Assembly: GCF_010093815.1 (NCBI RefSeq)
Contig: NW_022985552.1
Coordinates: 1,919,787 to 1,983,786 of the forward strand
DNA from: Pseudovirgaria hyperparasitica
Lineage: Eukaryota; Ascomycota; Dothideomycetes; Acrospermales; Acrospermaceae
Direction of reading: 5' to 3'
DNA: 64,000 nucleotides
Shown here: positions 1 through 8,834 of the stretch, piece by piece
Position numbering within the stretch: the first letter of the stretch is position 1
Layout of the letters: each line of letters begins with the position of its first letter
Notes under the pieces: model-generated
What the model was told of the DNA's origin: nothing
Seen by the model: the letters and a program-made list of their open reading frames with translations, nothing else
The model's database searches: none
Program-made: the position numbers and the translations under genes

Positions 1-1987
1 TTATCCCTAGAACGCGTACTAGCTATACTTTACTAGCTTCTATACTTAGCTACTATCCCTCGTATAGATAGTTATTAAGCTTAACGCCTCGGATACGTGC
101 CTTTTAACTAGAATTTAGGCTATCCCCTTTATCTATCTTATCCTTAGACGCTATTAGCTCTTATTTAGACATTCTCTAGTCGCTACTCTTCTTACTATCC
201 TCCTATTCCTTAATAATTCTTATATACTACCCTTAACGCATTCCGCGGAGACGGGCGATCTTTCTTTCCTTAGTATAATTAGGTATACTCTTTATAATCC
301 CCCTTCTAGATATTATAAGTATAGCGGGCTCTTCTAGGGCTATCTCCTTATAGATATATCTATTACTAGCTACGTCGAAGCGTTCGTAGAATTCTATATA
401 TCTATCTTTCTTACTCTTAGGCGACGTAACTTCTTCTTCTAAATTACTATCCGCTAAGGCCTAGTAGGGACTCTTCGTAGGTTTTATACTAATACTATAT
501 ACTAGTACTCTCTATAAAGCGTTAATATTTACTACGGACGTAGAAACCTTCACTCCCCCTCTATACTAGCTTAGGCCGTTTTAAACCGTTACTACGTAAT
601 TCCGGATAGCTTATAGGGTAGCTTATGGCTCTACTAAGAAGGGTAGTAATAGAATTTCTTCTCTATTCGCCCCGAAACGCCCTCGGAATACTTATACCCT
701 ATTAATATTTAGTAATCCGTCTCTAATATATCCTACTATCTCCGGATATCTATATATTAGGTAATCTCCTCTATACGTGATATATATAACCGGTCTTTAA
801 GGTCTATTCTAGACTATAACGCCTTCTTAGAAGTCTCGGGTAGAGACGTATTCTCTATTCTATATATAATTCTATAGATAAACTTACGTTAGTTCTATAG
901 GTATGCCTCATACTTAGAGGTATATTAAAAGATTTAGCCTTCGCGCCTACTAGTTAATAATAGCCGAAAGAAGCTTAGGTTCGTACTTCTTAAGGGATAA
1001 GAATAAGAGATTAGAGGTAAAGTAGGACTTTATCTTAATTAACGTGAGGTCTAGTTTACTAAATCTCTCTACTATCTTATTAAACTTATCCGATTCTAGC
1101 GCGACGTATACTTTAACTAGAGAGGGGTAGCTAAATTCATTAGTTCTTCTTTCTTCATGTAACTACTCTTCTAAGCTAGTCTTCTTACTCCCTATCTTTA
1201 ATTTATAGTATATAGCTATAGCTAGCTCTTATACGGCTAAGTACTTATTAATACGAGCTAGTTCCTTAAGTACTCTAGCCTTTCGTAATACGAAGCCATA
1301 GATAATTACCTAGTTATAACTATATACTTCTATCGTGAGTTAATATTTCTCTATAGCCCGAGCCTTAAGACTATTAGATAGCCCTTCTAGGAAGAGCTCT
1401 ATTCACGAATACGAGCTTAGGCTTCCTTTAGCCGTAAGTTTCTCTATAATAATACGATACTAGAAGTAGTATATAGAGAGAGAGTAGGATAGGTCTACTT
1501 TAACCATTTCCACGTATTTTTAGATAAAGTAGATAGTGCCTTCCTCGAGGGCGGAGTTAAATAGAGAGAATTCCTTTAATAATTCTTCACGTAGCGTAGC
1601 CTACTACTATTTCTAAAACCTATCTATTCCTTTAATAGTAGAACGGAGATAGTTCTCGTAGTATAACGGTAGGGAGGTTATCTTCTTATTAGGCGGAACT
1701 TCGTAGTTTATATATATATCCTTATACTTCCGAAGGAAGACTATAATATTTATTCCTTTAAAGCGCTTAGGGGCTAGGGTAGATAGAGGTACTATCCTTC
1801 CTTATCGCGTAAATACTATAAAGAAGTTAAGTATCTCTCCACGAGTTACTAGGTCGTTATTTTAAGCTCCTATCGCACTATTACTAGTAGTAGATATACT
1901 AGTAGAGACACTAGGGGTAAGGTTATTAGTTAAGGGATTACCTTAACTAAAGGTTAGCCTAATACGTCTACCTATAACATCTATTAT
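1..1987 (-). pseudogene. gag region of copy D, partial and RIP-damaged
   Basis: This is the minus-strand counterpart of 8773-10757 in copy A. It carries many TAG/TAA codons at positions that are Gln or Trp in less mutated copies, and its start codon is ATA. It contains the imperfect palindrome at 1926-1950 within the first 25 codons, as in the other copies. Confidence 0.8.
1926..1950. repeat. Gag-start palindrome, copy D
   Basis: Two 10-bp arms, TTAGTTAAGG and CCTTAACTAA, flank a 5-nt spacer. It is the inverted equivalent of the motifs at 8810, 41284 and 46669, and shares its core with the longer palindromes elsewhere in the window. Confidence 0.85.
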
Positions 1988-2454
1988 CCCTTCTCTATGT
2001 TAATTAATCCCTTTATAAGATAAACTATTACTATCGTCTTTATTAATATAAGGTTCATGGTATTCTACTTATATTATTATCTTTATATAAGGCGTTTCTA
2101 AAGTAGTATACTCGTGTAGCCGTGTTTATAAATAACAGCTATAGTAGTACTAAATAGGTTATATTTATCGTTTTTAAACTCTTCTTTACCGCTTTATCTA
2201 GCTCTATTTTATATTCTATTCCCCTAAGATATTTTTGAGTCGCGCTATCACCCGTGTTAGTATACGCATGCTTTTTACGGCTACTTTTAAGAGGCTAGCC
2301 CCTAGCGACTCCGGACTCTCTATTTTCCGGACTTATAGCTTCGATCTAGTAAGTCTAGACTACCTTATTAGGCACGCTATATACTTCCCCTAAGCTAGTT
2401 TCGGAGTCCTAATCTCCCTCTATAAGTTCGTAGTCCGGGTACGACCTCTAAAAT

Positions 2455-2825
2455 TATAATAAGCTATCGCTACGTATATCCCTTTTATAAATAGCTATGT
2501 TCTTAGTATAGTAGTCGCGACGAACTTACAAGTATCTCTCCTAGGTATTATGAGTTCTCTTTAAACGTACGACTTCTTATTAGTTCTCTTTTACGATAGG
2601 ACGGGTCTATATAATACTCTTAATTAATTTATCAATAGCTAAGTCTAATAATTAATACCTATAGAGACCTATAAACGTAAGGAAAGGTCGAATCGTCGAA
2701 TATTAGTGATGGGGGAAGCGCGCCGAGTAGAATGACCAAGGAAAACGCCCTCCTTAAATATATAATAAGCCATGTAATCGAGCTAGGGACACATACATAT
2801 AGGGCTGTAGGAACGGCCTTCCATA
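2455..2825 (-). repeat. 5' LTR of copy D
   Basis: The 371-bp terminal repeat is nearly identical in length and sequence to the LTRs at 7935, 18977, 40409, 45793, 56836 and 62870, but inverted. Its 5' terminus on the minus strand is TATGGAAGG, a RIP-altered form of the TGTGGAAGG preserved in copy B. Confidence 0.9.
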
Positions 2826-2880
2826 CTATATAATAACCGTAGGGCTATATATTTCTTCTAGTAAGGTAGTAGTATTTTAT

Positions 2881-3144
2881 AGTTATATTCTAGTAGTTAT
2901 ATAGTAGAGGTAGATTCCTTATATTATGGCGTCGTAGGTTATTAGGTCGTACTATAGTAGTATATTATAGTTATATTCTAGCGGTTATATAGTAGAGATA
3001 GATTCCTTATATTATAGTATTATAGATTATATAATTATAAGGTAGTAGAATCTCGTAGTTATATTATAGCGGTCACGTAGTAGAGGTAGACTCCTTATAT
3101 TATAGTATACCGCGTCGGGTTATATAAAGGTATAGTAGTCTATA
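2881..3144. repeat. Three tandem 88-bp units
   Basis: Units begin at 2881, 2969 and 3057 with AGTTATATT(C/A)TAG, and each contains GTAGAG(G/A)TAGA(T/C)TCC about 25 bases in. The spacing is exactly 88 bp in both intervals. There is no coding signal. The repeat lies directly beside the LTR of copy D and before the coding-like region X; it could be a minisatellite or the promoter repeats of an older element. Confidence 0.8.
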
Positions 3145-3166
3145 TATAAACCGCGCGTTCTATTTT

Positions 3167-3300
3167 ATTATTATCTATTTTAGAACTAGCTCTTCTCTAG
3201 ACTAGGGGTTATATAGTAGTAGTAGAGTAGCTTATATATAATCTATATTTATTATTATTATTATTTATTTTAGGACTAGCTCTACTCTAGTCTACACGAT
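3167..3300. repeat. Two diverged copies of a motif about 90 bp apart
   Basis: TAGAACTAGCTCTTCTCTAG at 3181 and TAGGACTAGCTCTACTCTAG at 3271 are each preceded by a TTATTATTAT-rich stretch. The 90-bp period is close to the neighbouring 88-bp repeat, but the sequence is different. Confidence 0.6.
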
Positions 3301-3710
3301 TTTCTCTAACGTAAGTATATAGATTCTACGCCTAGCGACTTTCTTCTTCCTTAACTACCCTTACGCCTACTATCTTAATACTATATAGTAGCTACTATAA
3401 TATTAGTAAACTTATATACTACCTCGTAGCTTCTATACTATTATTATAAGTACTCTAGGTCTAAATAGTTCTATTATAGAAGCTAGCGCCGTCTCGGTAG
3501 TAGCTATAGATACTAGGGGTTAAGACTCTAATAATCGTCGCGTACCTAGGCGCTAGAAACTAGCCGACCGTACCGTAAGTAGGTTCTATCTCTATACCGT
3601 TCCCTATACTAACTAGATAGACTATTCCTCCTACTATACTCTAATAGACTAAGTCTATTTACTATATAGAGCTATATATTATAGAGGGTAACTCGTTAGA
3701 AGACGAGTAT
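3301..3710 (+). pseudogene. Unidentified decayed coding region X, left part
   Basis: This stretch has coding-like codon structure on the plus strand with stops mainly at TAG/TAA, as expected after RIP. I do not recognise a family. Chromovirus E inserted at its right edge: ACTAA at 3711-3715 is repeated at 24098-24102, so the sequence resumes at 24103. I infer that both parts belong to one older element or gene. Confidence 0.3.
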
Positions 3711-3715
3711 ACTAA

Positions 3716-3955
3716 TATAAGGATTATAGACGTAGGATAGTAGTCTAATAGGTTATAGGAGGATTCGGGAATATATTTAAAAGGGTAGTCTACTCTCTTA
3801 ACGAGGTTAATTTCTAAAGAGTAGGAATTAAGTATATACGGCCTACTTATATAGTAGTCTCGCTTATTCTAGCTAGCTTACCCTAGGTCCACCTATCACG
3901 GACTATACTAGACCATAGTATTCTAGTTAAGTCTATTCTAGTGTTAGCCCTAATA
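3716..3955 (-). repeat. 3' LTR of chromovirus E
   Basis: It pairs with 23858-24097 at equal length, with mostly C/T and G/A differences. It is preceded by the target-site copy ACTAA at 3711-3715. Confidence 0.92.
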
Positions 3956-4442
3956 ATATCCTTCTTCTTTTTATACTTCGCCCTAAAGTACTTAGCTATA
4001 TATAAATCTATAATTCTATAAGCGTTATATTTATACGCGCATCTAATTAAATCTATATAATGTTATCGATAGTCTTTATATTAGTAAACTTAAGCTCTAG
4101 TTTACTTTTATTTATATACGCGCTCATCCCTTACTTTATAGCTACTACCTTAGAGATAGCTCCGCGGGTTATATGACCGCTATATTAACTAAGCTTATAT
4201 TTAGTTCTCTTATTCTAAATTTTCTTCTCTAGTATATCTACCTTACTCTTAAGGTAAGTTATTAATTCGTATACTATCTCCTTTAGTTTAGACCCGTTCG
4301 GGTCTAGAGTGGTCTATTTTCGTTAGAGCTGGTTCTATATAATTCATTCGCGTTATTACGGTTACTAATTTAGCTTCTTTAATCGCCTTTAAGGCTAAAC
4401 GAGTATTCTACTCTTAGATCTCTAGCTAATATATATATATAG

Positions 4443-5831
4443 ATATCTAATACTAGTTCTATTTCTAAGCCTACCTCCTTCTCTCGTAAGACTCGCTCTA
4501 AAGGGATTACCTCTACCCCGGCTATACTAGCTAAAAAATCCACTTATCGTAGTAGTATAAAGGCGCGCTCTAAGTTAGAGAAGAAGGTAGCTAAGACTAC
4601 TACTACTATTACTACTAACGTGGCTACTAGTCGCTCTAATCTAGGTAATTCTAGTACTAGTATTGCGGAAGAGGTAGCTATAAAGCCTACCTACATCTAC
4701 TCGCGCTATCTATCTACTCTACTACCTTTAGAGGATAAAGAAGATCTCGTCGTAGATAATAATTAAGAGTTTACGCCTTCGCCGCCTTACTCTAAACGCT
4801 ATTTCTCTTTTCGGTCTAATATAGACCGACTTAGTCGCTCTAGATCCTTTTAGGACCTTAATATTCGCTTTAAACCTAGCCCTAGTAATAATAAGGCCTA
4901 GGTCGCTAAAGATACTAAACGTAGTCGTGGTTTACGCCATAGAAAAACGGCGAACTATAGTTCGATATACTTTAAGTATATTAAGGCTTACGCTACTAGC
5001 TCTAAATATCTCTTCCGCTCTAACTCTAGTATTAGCTACTACTCTACTAACTACGATAGGCCTATACGTCTAATCTTTAAGCTCTCTACCCGCTACCGCC
5101 GCTATACTATTCTTAGTAGAGTTTGTCTTTAGGTAAGTCTATTAGACTATTTTAGTCTAGGGTAATCTAAAGTCGTCTATACTAATGCGTTTTTAGGTTT
5201 CTATTCGTGTATAAGATATATATAACGATCTTCGTATCCGCGAGACTCTCGGCGGTTCTAGTAGTTATCTAGCTTCTATATGTAGGGAGTTTAGAGAGCG
5301 CTATAAGCTCTTCCTAGAGGTTATTAAAGTATAAGTTTAGAAACCGTTAATTATTATTAACCTTAGCTTATAATTTTTAGTCGCCGCGAGATTCCTAGCG
5401 CTTAGGCTATCTATTCTAGGGAGTTAGTTTTAGCTACTAAGGCCGTAGAAGAGATTCGTGCTATTCCTTTCCGCCTACCTTATGCTACTAACGGGTCTTA
5501 TAAGAGATCTACTAGTTCTTCTTCTAAGTTACCTTATAAGAGGGTATATATTCTATTCTAGATTATTCTAGACCGTATTAGCTAACTTTAGGTCTAGTCG
5601 CTCCGCTCTAGCGCTTAGTTATTATCTTACTAGGCTCTAACCGAGCGCGTGGTTACTCTAGAGGATAAGGTCTCTAACCTCCGTCGCTCTATTACTTAGT
5701 TAGTTTATTCGCTACGCTCTAAGAGTAATAATAAGATAGAGAAGTAGCTCTATGGCTCTATTTACTAGGGTTTCTATATAGTGTGTGTTGGCTCTATCTA
5801 CCTGGTTTCTATCCGTTTTGGTCCTTTTTAG
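4443..5831 (+). pseudogene. ORF of insertion H, Ser/Arg/Lys-rich protein with C-terminal coiled coil
   Basis: A single frame stays coding-like over about 460 codons, with stops only at TAG/TAA where Gln or Trp would fit. The presumed start at 4443 reads ATA and opens with a Ser/Thr/Arg/Lys-rich segment resembling a basic tail. Around 5640-5700 the frame shows a heptad-like stretch (LEDKVSNLRRSITQL), so the C-terminus is probably a coiled coil. The frame ends at TAG 5829-5831, which could be a true stop or a mutated Gln. It runs antisense to the pol gene of the host element E. I do not recognise the family; LINE ORF1-like or gag-like is possible. Confidence 0.45.
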
Positions 5832-6009
5832 ACCGTTTAGATACCCATCTACTAGTTTTCTAGTAATTTAATTCTTAACTTAATGATATTATATACATTC
5901 TTATTTATTCTATAACTATTAAATTTTAGGTTCTAATTTCCTTTAAGTTACTTAAGTATAGGCATCGTATATAAATTAGTTTATCTCTCTAAATTATATT
6001 AGAGTATCT

Positions 6010-6098
6010 AAACTAGTAGCCTAGTAGTTATCGGTTCGGGTACTCTAACCTTTTATATTATATATTATAAGTTCAATTCCGTAGTAGGGTACCTTTTT
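6010..6098 (+). pseudogene. tRNA-like sequence, RIP-damaged, in insertion H
   Basis: There is an A-box-like TAGCCTAGTAG (6017-6027) and a B-box-like AGTTCAATTCC (6070-6080), each one or two RIP-type changes from consensus, followed by a T5 run at 6094-6098 suited to RNA polymerase III termination. The T stem no longer pairs. It is either a tRNA pseudogene or the promoter of a SINE-like unit. Confidence 0.45.
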
Positions 6099-6340
6099 AG
6101 TTTCTTAGTCCCATGTTCTTCTCGTGTATAATAGTCTATATTAGTCCATTCTAGACTTCTCTATATTATTCTATTATAATATATTACGTCGCGTGCCTAT
6201 AACGGTTATTTATATTTTCTTCGCGTTTAGTAACTATATATCGCTTAAATTATAGGGCTGCCTTATAGAGTTTTCCTAGTATACATTTAGGATTCGTGAT
6301 TCGATACTTTGTTCTCTACGGTATTCTTCTTCTTTTTATA

Positions 6341-6681
6341 ACGGCCCCGACGGCGCTAGGTTTACGGTAGTAACGTATTATTCTATAACCTCTATTTATA
6401 TATAGCTATCGCGGTACTTAAGATATATACCGTAGATTCCTAGGTATCCTTATCCTCGGTGTAGTTCTTCCAACGGATTTAATACTTTTAGATACCGTTC
6501 TTGTTAAGCCTATATTCGATAATATAGTCTACTTCGTATACGTCTAGTCTATCTTAGGGTATAATAGAGTATAATTATATGTTCGTGCGTTTATATACGT
6601 TAGGTTAAAACCTTTTAAGTAATAAGACGTGGAATACGTTATAGACTTTTATATTATTTCCTAGGTTAAGCTCGTAGACTC
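6341..6681 (-). pseudogene. Chromovirus E pol, C-terminal segment with chromodomain
   Basis: On the minus strand 6540-6433 encodes a recognisable chromodomain: VDYIIEYR, then a KYQIRWKNY-type core (one Gln codon now a stop) and an acidic EDKDTQEP end. Chromodomains bind histone H3 tails and guide integration of chromoviruses into heterochromatin. The segment continues rightwards past the SINE-like insertion into 7651-7934. The remaining E sequence to 6341 has no further clear domain. Confidence 0.8.
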
Positions 6682-6696
6682 TTATACTAATACGAC

Positions 6697-6785
6697 GGCC
6701 AGGTGGCGTAGTGGTAGTGTGCTACGTTACTAGAAGCGTTTGTTATCCAACGTCGTAGGTTCGAATCCTATAACGGCTACCTTTT
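6697..6785 (+). promoter_or_regulatory. tRNA-derived Pol III promoter of the SINE-like element
   Basis: The A box TGGCGTAGTGG lies at 6704-6714 and the B box GGTTCGAATCC at 6758-6768, both matching consensus, with a 7-nt T loop and a five-pair T stem. A possible long variable arm (GTTTG..CAAC) suggests descent from a class II tRNA (Leu or Ser). The acceptor stem does not pair well, so this is not a working tRNA. A TTTT run at 6782-6785 could terminate a fraction of transcripts. Confidence 0.65.
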
Positions 6786-7634
6786 CACACACTAGTTTTC
6801 GCACGCTCTGTTAAAAGTATACGGGGCTAAGCGAGCACGTGACGTGAAGGTTGCCGTCACATGACTACTTAGTCCTGAGCGACCATTAGGTAATGTGAAA
6901 AATAACTATACCGTCATCACATGATGAGAATTACCTAATATAGCCACCTACCAAGCTACCTTAAGTAGCAGAGCGACGCCTAGAGCGGCTAGACCCACAA
7001 CTAGCTTAGCTCGAATCATAGAATTTTCACCACATACCGGGGCCTTGTCCACCCCAATCCGGCTTAGCTCGCGCTTACTCCGGCTCGGCAACCACGAAAC
7101 AGACAGCAATACCCAATCAAGTATCCCGCCTACCCATAGACGATTACATAGCCCCGAAGAACAATTTCCGAATTCGGCCTAGCTAGGGTTAGTGCTAAGG
7201 CATGGACCTATTAGATATACACCCCCTCCGGCATTAGTCATCTTAATTAATGACTACTGCCCGGCGCAAAGCTATATTCCCATGGATAGGAAAAACACGG
7301 TAACATAGGAATAAAAGACTAGGCCTAGCCTAGCGACCTGCCCAATCACAAGAAAGGTAATACCTACTATAGTTGGTTAGGGCGTTATTAAGAGCCGGTA
7401 CCAATATAGTAATAAAAGCCTAATATAAGGATAAGAAAGTAAGTTTGTCACCCAATGGGATTCAAGGACTTAGACTAGGCTAGGTTAGATTAGTAATAGG
7501 GTCTAGTTAGGGAGCTAATTATAGGAGGTTTTCTTGTATACATAGCAGCCAATACTAGAGGAGGCCTAAGCCTGTGGAGCATATATATGGCTATATATAT
7601 AGTTCTTCCTAGTTAAACACTAATATTATTATTA
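6698..7634 (+). mobile_element. SINE-like retroposon with tRNA head and (ATT)n tail
   Basis: This 937-bp insertion in chromovirus E is flanked by a 16-bp target-site duplication, TTATACTAATACGACG at 6682-6697 and TTATACTAATACAACG at 7635-7650. It begins with a tRNA-derived unit with perfect A and B boxes and ends in a short ATT microsatellite. The last 100 bp or so resemble the 3' end of LINE1 (63250-63401), including a shared ACTAGAGGAGGC block. Unlike everything around it, the body (6785-7560) is rich in CpA and TpG, so it has not undergone RIP. It has no long ORF. At 937 bp it is long for a SINE. Confidence 0.65.
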
Positions 7635-7650
7635 TTATACTAATACAACG

Positions 7651-7934
7651 TTTAATTCGGAAGAGACTAGCCATTTTATAATCGAGCTTTTTATTTACTT
7701 ACGACGTTTATATATTATAGATATTAAGGAGGACTTCGTCTCCCTTCTCATACGCTTAATCTTTAACTAATCTATTATAGTACTTTATATACGACTTATT
7801 TACTTACTAGATTATTACGCGATAGTTACGTACGGTTTTAAAGATTTTAATTGCTAGTTCCTACGCGTGGACGTTAATATCTATCGTTCGGTCGAACTAG
7901 ACCGTATAAGGTTTAAAACCTATCCTTAGACTAC
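7651..7934 (-). pseudogene. Chromovirus E integrase, C-terminal part
   Basis: This is the minus-strand continuation of the integrase frame that ends at 19352. Copy A inserted between them and duplicated CTAC. It resembles the region between the integrase core and the chromodomain of gypsy elements. It is then interrupted on the left by the SINE-like element. Confidence 0.75.
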
Positions 7935-8305
7935 TATGGAAGGCCGCTCCTACAGCCCCACATATATATGTCCCTAGCTCGATTACATGGCTTATTATAT
8001 ATTTAAGAAGGGCGTTTTCCTTGGTCATTCTACTCGACACGCTTCCCCCATTACTAATATTCAATGATTCGACCTTTCCTTATATTCATGGGCCTCTATA
8101 GGTATTAATTATTAGGCTTAGCTATTAATAAATTAATTAAGAGTATTATATAGACCCATCCTATTATAAAAGAGAACTAATAAGAAGTCGTGCGTTTAAA
8201 GAGAACTTATAATACCTAGGAGAGATACTTATGAGTTCGTCGCGACTACTATACTAAGAATATAACTATTTATAAAAGGGATATACGTAGCAATAGCTTA
8301 TTATA
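7935..8305 (+). repeat. 5' LTR of copy A
   Basis: This 371-bp LTR starts TATGGAAGG and ends TTATA, RIP-altered forms of the TG...CA ends preserved in copy B. It is preceded by CTAC (7931-7934). Confidence 0.95.
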
Positions 8306-8772
8306 ATTTTAGAGGTTATACCCGGACTATAAACTTATAGGGGGAGATTAGGACTCCGAAACTAGCTTAGGGGAAGTATATAGCGTGCCTAATAAGGTAG
8401 TCTAGACTTACTAGATCGAAGCTATAAGTCTAGAAAACAGGGAGTCCGGAGTCGCTAGGGGCTAGCCTCTTAAAAGTAGCTATAAAAAGTATACGCATGC
8501 TAATACGGGTAATAGCGCGACTCGAAAATGTCTTAGGGGAATAGAATATAAAATAGAGCTAGATAAAGTAGTAAAGAAGAGTTCAAAAACGATAAATATA
8601 ACCTATTTAGTACTACTATAGCTATTATTTATAAATACGGCTATACGAGTATACTACTTTAGGAACGCCTTACACGAAGATAATAATATAAGTAGAATAC
8701 TATAAACCTTATATCGATGAAGATAATAGTAATAGTTCACCTTATAAAGGGATTAATTAACATGGAGAAGGG
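8306..8772 (+). other. Untranslated leader of copy A
   Basis: About 470 bp lie between the LTR and the gag start, closely conserved in B (46165-46631), C (40780-41246) and inverted in D. It should hold the primer binding site, but no TGG-starting match to a tRNA 3' end is visible directly after the LTR. RIP or an unusual primer could explain this. Confidence 0.6.
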
Positions 8773-8809
8773 ATGATAGGTGTTATAGGTAGACGCATTA
8801 GGCTAACCT

Positions 8810-8834
8810 TTAGTTAAGGTAATCCCTTAACTAA
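8810..8834. repeat. Gag-start palindrome, copy A
   Basis: Arms TTAGTTAAGG and CCTTAACTAA flank the spacer TAATC. It lies within codons 13-21 of gag and is read there as SQGNPLTN. Confidence 0.85.

Larger units (their letters stand above)
1..2825 (-). mobile_element. Copy D of the 11.4-kb LTR retrotransposon family (5' part)
   Basis: This is the 5' LTR, leader and the start of gag-pol of the same family as copies A, B and C, read on the minus strand and cut by the window edge. The sequence at 1-54 is the reverse complement of about 10705-10757 in copy A, so D covers the first 2.8 kb of the element. The LTR ends at 2825, followed by CTAT as one possible target-site copy; its partner lies outside the window. 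RIP is heavy: the gag start codon, on the minus strand at 1985-1987, reads ATA instead of ATG. D and A lie head to head as a 2.8-kb inverted repeat with 5.1 kb between them. Confidence 0.9.
3976..6321 (+). mobile_element. Insertion H inside chromovirus E
   Basis: The polypurine tract of E appears twice: TATCCTTCTTCTTTTTATA at 3957-3975 and the same 19 bases with one C-to-T change at 6322-6340. To the right of the second copy the E coding sequence (past the chromodomain) resumes. The simplest reading is a 2346-bp insertion with a 19-bp target-site duplication, a length typical of target-primed retrotransposition. H carries one plus-strand ORF and a tRNA-like unit near its right end. No RT is visible, so it would be non-autonomous. 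The alternative is a coincidental repeat of a low-complexity pyrimidine tract. Confidence 0.55.

Noticed and set aside
2881-3144. CRISPR-like array
   Set aside because: The repeats are contiguous 88-bp tandem units without unique spacers, in a eukaryotic transposon context.
5103-5160. Possible intron (GTAAGT...TAG) in the H ORF
   Set aside because: The same frame reads through it without a shift, so no intron is needed.
6250-6321. Second tRNA-like sequence in H with a GATTCGAT B-box-like motif
   Set aside because: There is no acceptable A box and the anticodon and T stems do not pair; the match is too weak.
6697-6783. Functional tRNA gene
   Set aside because: The acceptor stem does not pair and the unit sits at the head of an insertion with a target-site duplication, so a SINE promoter fits better.
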